Shown here piece by piece: positions 17,924-24,935 of a DNA stretch of 64,000 nucleotides. This DNA comes from JALEFZ01 sp038527485 (GTDB lineage Bacteria > Bacteroidota > Bacteroidia > J057), in assembly GCA_038527485.1 (NCBI GenBank), contig JBCBFT010000010.1, forward strand, positions 40,072 through 104,071. The letters run 5' to 3'. The stretch's first letter is position 1. Every line of letters starts with the position of its first letter. Position numbers and translations under genes: made by a program. The notes beneath the pieces are model-generated. The model worked only from the letters and a program-made list of their open reading frames with translations. It did no database searches and was not told the DNA's origin.

Positions 17924-18289
17924 TTGACTTACAGGACGAATGGCTGTGCCATGAAGGTACATCGTACATTAGGGACAGGATTTCAAGAGGTAATCTATCA
18001 GAGATACTTGGCCATAGAGTTAGAGAGAGCGGATTTATCTTTTGAGCGGGAGAAAGAACACAAAATATACTACGGCGGAATTTTTGTGGGGACGAGAAGA
18101 GCCGATTTTGTCGTGGAAGATAAAATCATTGTAGAATTAAAAGCAGTATCCGAGCTCCAACCTGTCCATTACGTCCAAGCCAAAAATTACGTCGTAGCTT
18201 ACGATAAGCCCATTGGACTACTGATCAACTTTGGTGCAAGAAGCCTAGAGTTCAAAAAGATTTTTAATCCCAAATATCGTCAGAAGTAA
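17924..18289 (+). CDS. GxxExxY protein (start uncertain, possible frameshift)
   Basis: A 121-residue protein with the whole GxxExxY-family domain: GCAMKVHRTLGTG at residues 7-19, the name-giving GFQEVIY, then RRADFVVEDKIIVELKAV, whose D...E-x-K pattern resembles a PD-(D/E)XK nuclease core, and VQAKNYV. The function of the family is not established. The frame as given starts at TTG (17924). An ATG at 17905 lies in another frame and meets TAG after a run of seven A; with six A it would read straight into this gene and supply the usual N-terminal residues. So either TTG is used or an indel separates start and body. The gene sits between inverted repeats (17681 and 18371/18579), as such genes in Bacteroidota often do, which suggests mobility. 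Confidence 0.8.
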   Translation: MTYRTNGCAMKVHRTLGTGFQEVIYQRYLAIELERADLSFEREKEHKIYYGGIFVGTRRADFVVEDKIIVELKAVSELQPVHYVQAKNYVVAYDKPIGLLINFGARSLEFKKIFNPKYRQK

Positions 18290-18370
18290 AAAGAGAAGTT
18301 GAAAATTAGACCCCAAAATACGGGTATTCCTACCCCAACTAGTTTCACATCCACACCATTAGCGAAGCAA

Positions 18371-18430
18371 GCATCCCAAAAATCCTCGAATCCCCTAAAT
18401 CCTGCTCCTGCATCATCCCTATCCTACCCA
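18371..18430 (+). repeat. 60-bp direct repeat, copy A (also right inverted repeat of the GxxExxY gene)
   Basis: It starts GCATCCCAAAAATCCTC and ends CTATCCTACCCA. It differs from copy B (18579-18638) at only a few bases and is inverted relative to 17681-17733. Confidence 0.8.
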
Positions 18431-18504
18431 AGCATCATCCCATCCTACCCAAGCATCACCCCATCCTGCCCCAGCATCACCCCAACCTGCCCCTGTACCC
18501 ACCC
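18421..18504 (+). repeat. 21-bp tandem repeat, four units
   Basis: Units start at 18421, 18442, 18463 and 18484 with consensus ATCCTACCCAAGCATCACCC plus C; the fourth is more diverged. It is C-rich and T-poor on the plus strand. The open frame across it (18299-18598) is a Pro/Ser-rich artefact of the repeat. Confidence 0.8.
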
Positions 18505-18578
18505 TAACCTGCTTCTACACCCACCCAACAAGCCCAGCCCCAACCCCTACACTAGCCCAGAAAATCCCCGCACCGCAG

Positions 18579-18638
18579 GCATCCCAAAAATCCTCTAATC
18601 CCCTAAATCCTGCTCCTGCATCATCCCTAACCTACCCC
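18579..18638 (+). repeat. 60-bp direct repeat, copy B
   Basis: Second copy of the 18371 repeat, 208 bp downstream, with CTAAT for CGAAT and TAACC for TATCC among its few differences. The remaining 200 bp to the next gene show only further C-rich degenerate units and then ordinary sequence. Confidence 0.8.
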
Positions 18639-18846
18639 AGTATCATCCCATCCTACCCCTGCACCCACCCCAGCTTTAACAAACAGCACAACCCCTCAAG
18701 GATCCAATAAATTTTGTCACAAATCGTTTCAAGTCTTGCAAGGTTCAACTCGCAGTATTTTGCGCTGGGGATAAAACATTCTATCTTGCACGAAGTGTCA
18801 TGGATCGTCCTGTCACAGAAATAGCCATAACAATCACTTTTAGAAA

Positions 18847-19578
18847 ATGAGTATCGTAATATCTTTTTTGCAAAGATCGTGGAAATTAGTCCTTGTCTTT
18901 TTGGTATTATCCATCAGCCTGACAGGATGTTTTGATATCGAAGAGCGGGTGACATTGAATAAGAACGGAACAGGAAACTATGCGATCAAAATGGACATGA
19001 GTGAAGTCGGGGGGATGATCCAAAGTTTCATGGACTCGCAGAGTGAAGAAGGAGAAGGGGGACAGGACATGTTCCAATCTATGGATTCCAGTTTTCAGGC
19101 AATGGCTGCCAAGCTTCGCAGCATCGAAGGCATCAGCAACGTGCGCAAAGCGTCAGAAAACTATGTATTTGAGATTTCCTACGATTTTGACAATGTAGAT
19201 CGTATCTACGAAGCACAAAGCGCCCTCAGCGAAGAGGGAGAAGCGGGTGGATTGGGAGCCAGTTCTGAACGTCAGTTTTTGCTCAACGCGAAAAAGCGGA
19301 TCTTTTCAAGATTGGATGCACCTATCGAAGATGTCCTAGGAGATGATTTTTCTTTGGGAGAGGAAGACGATGAAAGTGGTGCTGCTATGGCAGAGATGAT
19401 GCTAAAGGATGCGAGCTATCGTACAGTATATTCCTTCCCTGGTGCGATCAAGAAGTACAGCAACCAATCTGCGAAGCTATCTGCTGATGGAAAGACCATG
19501 ACATTGGAGCTTTCCTTCCTTGACCTGATGAAGGGCAATGCAAATATTGGTAATGAGATCCAGTATAAGAAGAAGTAA
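18847..19578 (+). CDS. LppM-like lipoprotein
   Basis: A 243-residue lipoprotein with a hydrophobic N terminus and lipobox SLTGC (Cys28), followed immediately by FDIEERVTLNKNGTGNYAI. A Cys followed by I-x-x-x-V-x-L-x-x-x-G-x-G is the opening of LppM/DUF3153-like domains. The middle is very acidic (EEGEGG near 76, GEEDDE near 176) and probably flexible; the C terminus returns to beta-rich sequence (MTLELSFLDLM). Function unknown; presumably attached to an envelope membrane. It is monocistronic, with a terminator at 19613-19651 shared with the opposing operon. Confidence 0.7.
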   Translation: MSIVISFLQRSWKLVLVFLVLSISLTGCFDIEERVTLNKNGTGNYAIKMDMSEVGGMIQSFMDSQSEEGEGGQDMFQSMDSSFQAMAAKLRSIEGISNVRKASENYVFEISYDFDNVDRIYEAQSALSEEGEAGGLGASSERQFLLNAKKRIFSRLDAPIEDVLGDDFSLGEEDDESGAAMAEMMLKDASYRTVYSFPGAIKKYSNQSAKLSADGKTMTLELSFLDLMKGNANIGNEIQYKKK

Positions 19579-19612
19579 ATCTATTTGCAGATACAAAATG
19601 TTTAGACCATAT

Positions 19613-19651
19613 AAGTCAGACAGGGTATACATCTTGTATGCTGTCTGACTT
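19613..19651. terminator. Bidirectional terminator
   Basis: AAGTCAGACAG and CTGTCTGACTT form an 11-bp perfect stem, with further pairing inside; TTTATCTTTT follows on the plus strand. It separates two convergent transcripts. Confidence 0.87.
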
Positions 19652-19666
19652 TTATCTTTTGATGGG

Positions 19667-20188
19667 CTAGCGTCTGATATCAATCACCTCAGGAAAGTAC
19701 CCACGTGAATTCAGCCATTTCTCTAAAGCTGCTCCTGTACCTGCATTCCAGGGGCGTACTTTTTCGATGGGTACCTCTCGATAATCAGCAATCTCCTCAG
19801 GATCGATTTTGATCTCCCCCTCATGCGCCGTCACATGATAGATCATCAAGATCTGGTTGCGACGAGCAAAAGGATATAGCCCCAAAAATTCTCCGATTGT
19901 TCCTTCCAATCCAATTTCCTCCTTTACTTCTCGCAAAATAGCCTCCTCTGGCGACTCTATTTTCTCCAAAAAGCCTGTGACCAATCCATAGAAATGCTTG
20001 GGCCAACCAACATTTTGGATTAATACCACATGACCCTTTCGCTCTACGACTGCTCCCACTACGGGAGTCGGATTGTCCCAGTGGATCCAGCCACAGGAGG
20101 GATTGGGACAGACCTTTCGCATCATACCTCCTCGCTCTCCTTCTGTCAGCGGTGTTGCACACACGGGGCAAAATTGAAACTTATGCAT
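19667..20188 (-). CDS. Nudix hydrolase with zinc ribbon
   Basis: A 173-residue enzyme. An N-terminal zinc ribbon (CPVC near residue 7 and CPNPSC near 26) precedes a Nudix domain with the complete box G-x5-E-x7-REVKEEIGL near residues 73-95, so pyrophosphate-bond hydrolysis of a nucleotide derivative is expected. The zinc ribbon plus Nudix arrangement resembles NudC-type NADH pyrophosphatases, though the protein is shorter (NudC is about 257). The start at 20188 (ATG CAT AAG) is preferred over the GTG at 20206 because it overlaps the stop of the upstream gene by 8 bases, indicating coupling. It is the last gene of the operon TetR - DUF4442 - DUF1569 - Nudix. Confidence 0.87.
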   Translation of the reverse strand: MHKFQFCPVCATPLTEGERGGMMRKVCPNPSCGWIHWDNPTPVVGAVVERKGHVVLIQNVGWPKHFYGLVTGFLEKIESPEEAILREVKEEIGLEGTIGEFLGLYPFARRNQILMIYHVTAHEGEIKIDPEEIADYREVPIEKVRPWNAGTGAALEKWLNSRGYFPEVIDIRR

Positions 20189-20753
20189 CGGTCTTGGCTT
20201 TGGCACTCATGTCGGTTTCCATCAGACCAAATTGAGCAAAGTGATGGATGATGTGCTTGTGATGAAAACGCTCCCATAAAGGCAAAGTCAAGGGACCAAA
20301 GGCAGGATGCATGATCACGGGAGGCTCGGCATGCTGGGCATCCTTGTGAAAAGCATAAAACTTCTGGATACTTTCTAAAAATACCTTCTTAGCAGCATCC
20401 AGATGCTCGAATTTTAAGTCCTGTAGTTGATCCCCCATCATAGGTGCTTTAGTGCCTTGGCGAAACATCTTATCCTTTCTTAGGATGAAAGATTGAGCCT
20501 TTTCCAGTTTATCCTCTGGCACAAAAGACTGGAGCCCTAGATCCTTTCGCGAGATGTAGATGATACTAGATACGTGTTCGAGCATGTGCTGGGGCGTCAT
20601 CTTACCCCATTGGCGAGGCGTATCGGCTGTCAACTGGGACAAGAAAGCAGGGGTTGTCTCCGTCAGAAACTCCTCTGAGGGAATCTGCATGGCTTCGGAT
20701 TGACTTTTAGGTAGCGTCATATGCGTGTAGTTGATAGATAATCGTGATTGCAT
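20181..20753 (-). CDS. DUF1569 (DinB-fold) protein
   Basis: A 190-residue protein with the DUF1569 layout: W-G-K-M-T-P-Q-H-M-L-E-H near residues 49-60, a variable basic loop (RKDKMFRQGTKAP), HPAFGPLTLPLWERFHHKHIIHHFAQFG near the end. His residues in LEH and HKHIIHH match the presumed metal site. Function unknown. Its ATG overlaps the TGA of the DUF4442 gene by one base (TGATG), and its own end overlaps the Nudix gene, so the three are tightly coupled. It differs from the paralogues at 2304 and 4400 in having a short C-terminal tail. Confidence 0.83.
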   Translation of the reverse strand: MQSRLSINYTHMTLPKSQSEAMQIPSEEFLTETTPAFLSQLTADTPRQWGKMTPQHMLEHVSSIIYISRKDLGLQSFVPEDKLEKAQSFILRKDKMFRQGTKAPMMGDQLQDLKFEHLDAAKKVFLESIQKFYAFHKDAQHAEPPVIMHPAFGPLTLPLWERFHHKHIIHHFAQFGLMETDMSAKAKTDA

Positions 20754-21283
20754 CAGGTAGTAGTTTTTTCCACTTTAGACACCCGACGCTGTTTCTTTTC
20801 TTTATAATGCTTCTTGTCTGCGATGTAGATCGTTTTTTCTATGCGGCAGACAGCTTTATTCTTTTCATTGATCCATGTGGCGACAAAGGTACGATCGACC
20901 TCCTTATGCTCACGAACAGCCTCTTTGATTTCTGCAACTTCTTCAGGCTTGATGAGAAAGTGTGCACGTATTTTTCCTGTACCAGGGCGTAGAAAACGGA
21001 TATGTGCAGACTTATCCCAAACGATGTAGTCTTTCCCCAAAATATTGAATAGCTGAATCATGTAGATGGGGTCCGAGCCGCTGAACATGGCCCCTCCAAA
21101 AATTGTCCCCACATAATTGCGTGTTTTGAGGTTGAGTTTCATGGAAACGTGCGCCTCATGCCAGTCTCCCGAAAGAAATCTGAGCCAGCTTCCCGTACCT
21201 CTGATAGGGGGGAGGATGTTGTAGATCAAACGAAACCAAAGGGTGCGTCTTGATTCTTGCTTATCTGTGGAGAATATTTTCAT
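20753..21283 (-). CDS. DUF4442 (hotdog-fold) protein
   Basis: A 176-residue protein matching the DUF4442 family, a hotdog-fold relative of acyl-CoA thioesterases. Recognisable segments are the N-terminal aromatic helix (RLIYNILPPIRGTGSWL), MKLNLKTRNYVGTIFGGAMF near residues 48-67 (the hotdog helix with G-T-I-F-G-G) and DKSAHIRFLRPGTGKIRA. A catalytic carboxylate is not obvious, so thioesterase activity is possible but not shown. The C terminus is strongly basic. It lies 20 bp after the TetR gene and overlaps the DUF1569 gene, so the regulator probably controls it. Confidence 0.82.
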   Translation of the reverse strand: MKIFSTDKQESRRTLWFRLIYNILPPIRGTGSWLRFLSGDWHEAHVSMKLNLKTRNYVGTIFGGAMFSGSDPIYMIQLFNILGKDYIVWDKSAHIRFLRPGTGKIRAHFLIKPEEVAEIKEAVREHKEVDRTFVATWINEKNKAVCRIEKTIYIADKKHYKEKKQRRVSKVEKTTT

Positions 21284-21303
21284 AAAAAGAGTAAATGTGC
21301 GGC

Positions 21304-21876
21304 TTATCCCTCAGTAAAAATCTGATCGATCCTGTCCAAAGCTTGTAGAAAGAACTGAGGATCTTTGTATAACTGCATGAGCATGAGTCCTCCTTGTATG
21401 TCCTGCACACTTCGATGTGCCATGATACGAGAATCTTCTTCAGGCAATTGCTCGGCAAAGATTTGCGCCAATGCCAAAATCATTTCTTCGAAATAGCTCC
21501 TAACCGCAGGTAAGAATTTGGGTTCCTCTGGAATAAAAGCTGTTTCTAAAGCAGTTAGTCCCATGATACAACCCCCTTGCTGATTCATGAAGATGCGCTC
21601 GAGCTTGGCTCTGATTTTGCTCCAGCGTGTGCCAGACGATGAGCCTTCCTGATAAGCGATCTGGAAAATCCGTTCATCAAAATAGTCTCTCACAGCCTGG
21701 ATCACCTCGGTCATGAGTTGCTCCTTGCCATCTGGGAAATAGTAGTAAAAATGAGATTTGGGGATGTCACAGGCCTTGGAAAGGTCTCCAATGCTTGTAT
21801 TGTAATATCCTTGCTGTCGAAAAAGCTGCATGGCTTGAACGATCAGCTTCTCTTTAGATGTCTTTTGTGCAGGCAT
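21304..21876 (-). CDS. TetR/AcrR-family repressor
   Basis: A 190-residue regulator with an N-terminal helix-turn-helix (KEKLIVQAMQLFRQQGYYNT then SIGDLSKACDIPKSHFYYYFP at residues 28-48) and a C-terminal ligand domain of the type seen in QacR/TetR_C-like proteins acting on fatty or aromatic compounds. It heads the operon with the DUF4442, DUF1569 and Nudix genes. The palindrome AACGATCGTT at 21890-21899, just upstream of its start, is a good candidate operator, implying autorepression of the whole operon. The inducer is unknown; the DUF4442 protein hints at an acyl-CoA or lipid signal. Confidence 0.88.
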   Translation of the reverse strand: MPAQKTSKEKLIVQAMQLFRQQGYYNTSIGDLSKACDIPKSHFYYYFPDGKEQLMTEVIQAVRDYFDERIFQIAYQEGSSSGTRWSKIRAKLERIFMNQQGGCIMGLTALETAFIPEEPKFLPAVRSYFEEMILALAQIFAEQLPEEDSRIMAHRSVQDIQGGLMLMQLYKDPQFFLQALDRIDQIFTEG

Positions 21877-22213
21877 AACAAATTTGTCGAACGATCGTTA
21901 AATTACGAAAATTCAAGCAAAGATTCCAAATACGGATAGGGAATATAATATAAGAAACGGCTGGTAGTCTAGTAGATGGAAGATTCCCTTTACCAAACTA
22001 AGTGCCAAAAATAACTATTTGTAATGTTGGGGTATTTTTTGTCTTAAAAATATTTTTTCGGTTCGATGTTTGTAACATTCCAGCGTAACCCACAAACGCC
22101 AGTATAGATTTAGTAGAGATCACCAAACACCCAATGATTTCTACACTCTAGCCTCTGCCTGATATGTCCAGCAGAGACTGAGAGGATTTGTTTGCATCTT
22201 CAATGCTTGAATT
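21877..22213. other. Divergent intergenic region
   Basis: It lies between the TetR gene and a T9SS cargo gene. Apart from the operator at 21890-21899, I see T-rich sequence around 22030-22060 but no convincing promoter. Confidence 0.45.
21890..21899. promoter_or_regulatory. Putative TetR operator
   Basis: The perfect palindrome AACGATCGTT lies 14 bases upstream of the TetR start codon. Its centre and position are typical of autoregulated TetR repressors. Confidence 0.5.
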
Positions 22214-23308
22214 ATGAAAACTGTCCAAATTGTAGTTTTGCTCTTGTTATCCACTTCTTATTTGTTTGGACAAAAAAGTGTACAGCCCAACCTTACACAG
22301 ACGCAGTCGGAGACTTCCGAGTACCAGGCCTCAAAAGGTGCCTTTTTCTATTTATTTTCAGATTATCAGACGCCGTTCCAGCCATTGACAGGAGGAATTT
22401 CTGTCAACGAAGGAAGAACATGGGATGACCCTATGATCGTGATCCCCCTGGGTTTTTCGTTTAGATTTTTCGAAGCTACTGTAGATACCCTGTACCTCAG
22501 GCCACTTGGAGGTGGTTTGGCATTGGTACACGATACGACTACCAAGGGAGTTGCTCCTGTCATGATGCTTTATGATGTAAACTTGGCAGATCGGGCGCTT
22601 GATGTGCTACCTCTTGTCGGTATGCAGGGATCCGAATCTCCAATTTCGTATCTGACCACAGGAGAGAAGGGGGCACGCATCTGTACCATAGAGTTCCAAA
22701 ATGCAGGATTTAGAGGAGATGTATATGACAACTTTCAATCTGTAGACCATGTAACCTTCCAGATCAGACTCTTTGAGGAGCAAGACATCATTGAGTTGCA
22801 CATGGGAGAGGCACAAATCTCACAGCCTCAGCTAGCTTATGATGGCAAAAGTGGGCCTTCTATTGGTCTCATGCCCGCATTTGATTTCAATACTGAGCTT
22901 ATGGTAGAGCCTGGTCTATGGGTCATGGGACTTCCTTATGTACCTATGGCAGTGATCTCTGATACAGCTACGCAGATCAGGGGTGATGTACCAGCGAATC
23001 ATGTGTATCGTTTCGATCGAGAAGCAAGAAATGATCCGAATACGCCCGATACACCGACGAATATAGAGGAGACAGATCCTACATTTGCCAGCTATCCCAA
23101 TCCTGCACAAGACTACCTTCAAGTCAGTTGGAGTGGGGCTCAAGGTGTCGTCCAAGCGCAAGTGCTGAACATGCAAGGACAGCCTGTCCTCAGCCAGCAA
23201 ATCACGACAAAAGGAAGCTTGAATGTCTCGGATTTGAGTGCAGGTATGTACATCCTCAAGTGTCAAGACAAGGAACACACAATCTATACACGATGGATGA
23301 AAAGGTAA
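22214..23308 (+). CDS. Secreted protein with T9SS sorting domain
   Basis: A 364-residue protein. Signal peptide MKTVQIVVLLLLSTSYLFGQ at 1-20, a beta-rich body without a domain I recognise (about 40-275), a Thr/Pro-rich linker (DPNTPDTPTN), and a C-terminal type A T9SS sorting domain from about 291: YPNPAQDYLQV, then VLNMQGQPV, then LSAGMYILKCQ, ending in WMKR. The protein is therefore exported across the outer membrane and attached or released by the type IX machinery that PorX (6458) regulates. The body carries phrases such as GISVNEGRTWDDPMIVIPLGF that suggest a jelly-roll-like fold, but this is a guess. It is convergent with the GHL10 gene. Confidence 0.82.
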   Translation: MKTVQIVVLLLLSTSYLFGQKSVQPNLTQTQSETSEYQASKGAFFYLFSDYQTPFQPLTGGISVNEGRTWDDPMIVIPLGFSFRFFEATVDTLYLRPLGGGLALVHDTTTKGVAPVMMLYDVNLADRALDVLPLVGMQGSESPISYLTTGEKGARICTIEFQNAGFRGDVYDNFQSVDHVTFQIRLFEEQDIIELHMGEAQISQPQLAYDGKSGPSIGLMPAFDFNTELMVEPGLWVMGLPYVPMAVISDTATQIRGDVPANHVYRFDREARNDPNTPDTPTNIEETDPTFASYPNPAQDYLQVSWSGAQGVVQAQVLNMQGQPVLSQQITTKGSLNVSDLSAGMYILKCQDKEHTIYTRWMKR

Positions 23309-23363
23309 GACGAAGCTAACCGAAGGCTCTGCTAAGAGGGTTACTTCCCATTTCATCATCCAT

Positions 23364-24929
23364 CTAACGTTTTTTTTGCCTCATTTTCCATTTTCGAAAC
23401 CAGCCCCACGCATACCTACGAGATAGGCTAGCGGTGGGGCCACTTTCTTGGTAGGCTTTGTCCAACGCTGTGATGCGATAGGTGTACTTGCGAAAGTTTT
23501 TGAGGTTTTTATCCACAAAGATATTCCCAGTATCAGGAAGCACGGCATAAAGGAAGGCACCTGTAGCGTCTGGCACCGTTTGGCCCTCCGCTCTGTAGAT
23601 TGCATAATATCGAATGGTACCACTTGGTGGAGCATCCCATTGTAGTTCGATTCCTTCCACACGTGGGCGAATGCGAAAATCTGAGGGGAGAAGAGGGGGG
23701 AAAGAGGGTGTATACTGAGAAATAGGGAGAAGGGCAGGATGTGCGTAAAGACTTTTTCGAATGGAGTCTGTGACCGAGAGCGGGTTTTCCTTGAGGAATT
23801 GGGAGCGGAAAAAGATGCTACCAGGGACTTCTTGCGCACGCAATAGCCGAATCTGATCGGGGAGTTCTGAGGGATCATCCCATCGCTTGTCGCTGTTATT
23901 ACCCACCTTGTAAACCGCATGACCTATATAGAGTTGGGTACCCGTGACTTGAGACTTCCACCAGTCGAGGAGGATCTCATAATCTGCTGGAGGGTATCCG
24001 ATGCTGAAGTAAATCTGCGGAGCGACATAATCGATCCATCCTTTCTCTAGCCAATACAAAATATCTGCATGCAAGGCATCATATGAGGTGACACCTGCCC
24101 GTGTGGAGGAGCCTCGGGGGTCGTCTTTTTGATTGCGCCAAACACCAAAAGGACTGATTCCAAACTGTACTTCAGGCTTCAGATCCAGCATTTCCCTGCG
24201 AAGATCCTCAATGAATGTATTGATGTTTCCACGTCTCCAGGCTGCTCGGTCGGTCGTATCTCTTGCAAATGAATAAAAGCTACTGTCATCAGGAAAAGGT
24301 TCTCCAGGTTTGGGATAGGGGTAGAAGTAGTCGTCAAAATGGACAGCATCAATGGGATATTGCTTGACTACCTCCAAGACTAAATCTTTGACATAGTCTC
24401 TCACAGCGGGTATGCCAGGGTCCAAGTAGAGGTTGGTCCCATAGGTGATACACCACTCAGGATGCTGAAGGTAAATGTGATTCTCCCCAAGCCTCTTACC
24501 AGGAGACCAATTGACGGCGACGCGAAAAGGATTGAACCACGCGTGAAACTCCATGGCGTGTGCATGGGTCGCTTCAATTGCAAAGGATAGAGGATCGTAG
24601 AGTGGGGCAGGAGCTGTGCCTTCCTTTCCACTCAAACTGATGGCCCAGGGTGCATACTGCGTAGGATAGATAGCGTCACCAGCAGCCCGTACTTGTAGGA
24701 CCACCGCATTCATGCCATAAGACTTGAGACTGTCCAGCAAGTCCTGATACTCTGCCTTTTGCTTATCCGCAGGAAGCCCCGAGACGGAAGGCCAGTCTAA
24801 GTTAAAACCCGTCGTGATCCACGCCCCTCGAAATTCACGCTTGGGCTGGGCATGCGCAGATAGGGTAAGAAAAATGAGCAGGAAGCCCAGCAACAGCTTC
24901 CTGACGGTATATAATTGCAATGTGTTCAT
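23364..24929 (-). CDS. GHL10-family glycoside hydrolase with fibronectin type III domain
   Basis: A 521-residue exported enzyme. The signal peptide ends at AHAQ (near 28). Residues 32-350 form a GHL10 (DUF187, YngK/YddW-like) TIM barrel: REFRGAWITTGFNLDWPS at the start, MNAVVLQVR, FHAWFNPFRVA, and VHFDDYFYPYP with the acidic pair at the expected catalytic strand. Residues 415-510 are an FnIII-like module (IELQWDAP to YTYRITALD). YddW/YngK-type enzymes act on peptidoglycan or related glycans, with denuded peptidoglycan digestion reported for one (DigH), so cell-wall turnover is a reasonable inference. There is no T9SS tail. It begins only 6 bp after the pccB stop, an odd pairing of an envelope enzyme with acyl-CoA metabolism. 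Confidence 0.87.
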   Translation of the reverse strand: MNTLQLYTVRKLLLGFLLIFLTLSAHAQPKREFRGAWITTGFNLDWPSVSGLPADKQKAEYQDLLDSLKSYGMNAVVLQVRAAGDAIYPTQYAPWAISLSGKEGTAPAPLYDPLSFAIEATHAHAMEFHAWFNPFRVAVNWSPGKRLGENHIYLQHPEWCITYGTNLYLDPGIPAVRDYVKDLVLEVVKQYPIDAVHFDDYFYPYPKPGEPFPDDSSFYSFARDTTDRAAWRRGNINTFIEDLRREMLDLKPEVQFGISPFGVWRNQKDDPRGSSTRAGVTSYDALHADILYWLEKGWIDYVAPQIYFSIGYPPADYEILLDWWKSQVTGTQLYIGHAVYKVGNNSDKRWDDPSELPDQIRLLRAQEVPGSIFFRSQFLKENPLSVTDSIRKSLYAHPALLPISQYTPSFPPLLPSDFRIRPRVEGIELQWDAPPSGTIRYYAIYRAEGQTVPDATGAFLYAVLPDTGNIFVDKNLKNFRKYTYRITALDKAYQESGPTASLSRRYAWGWFRKWKMRQKKR

Positions 24930-24935
24930 CTAGGC

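Noticed and set aside
18421..18504. CRISPR array
   Set aside because: Units abut each other with no spacers, only four are present, and no cas gene is nearby.
18299..18598. Open frame with Pro-Ser repeats
   Set aside because: It is produced by the 21-bp tandem units and flanking C-rich repeats; there is no start context or protein family signal.
22038..22072. Promoter TTTG ... GATGTTTG before the T9SS cargo gene
   Set aside because: The spacer is 23 bases and the -7 box is off by its first base.
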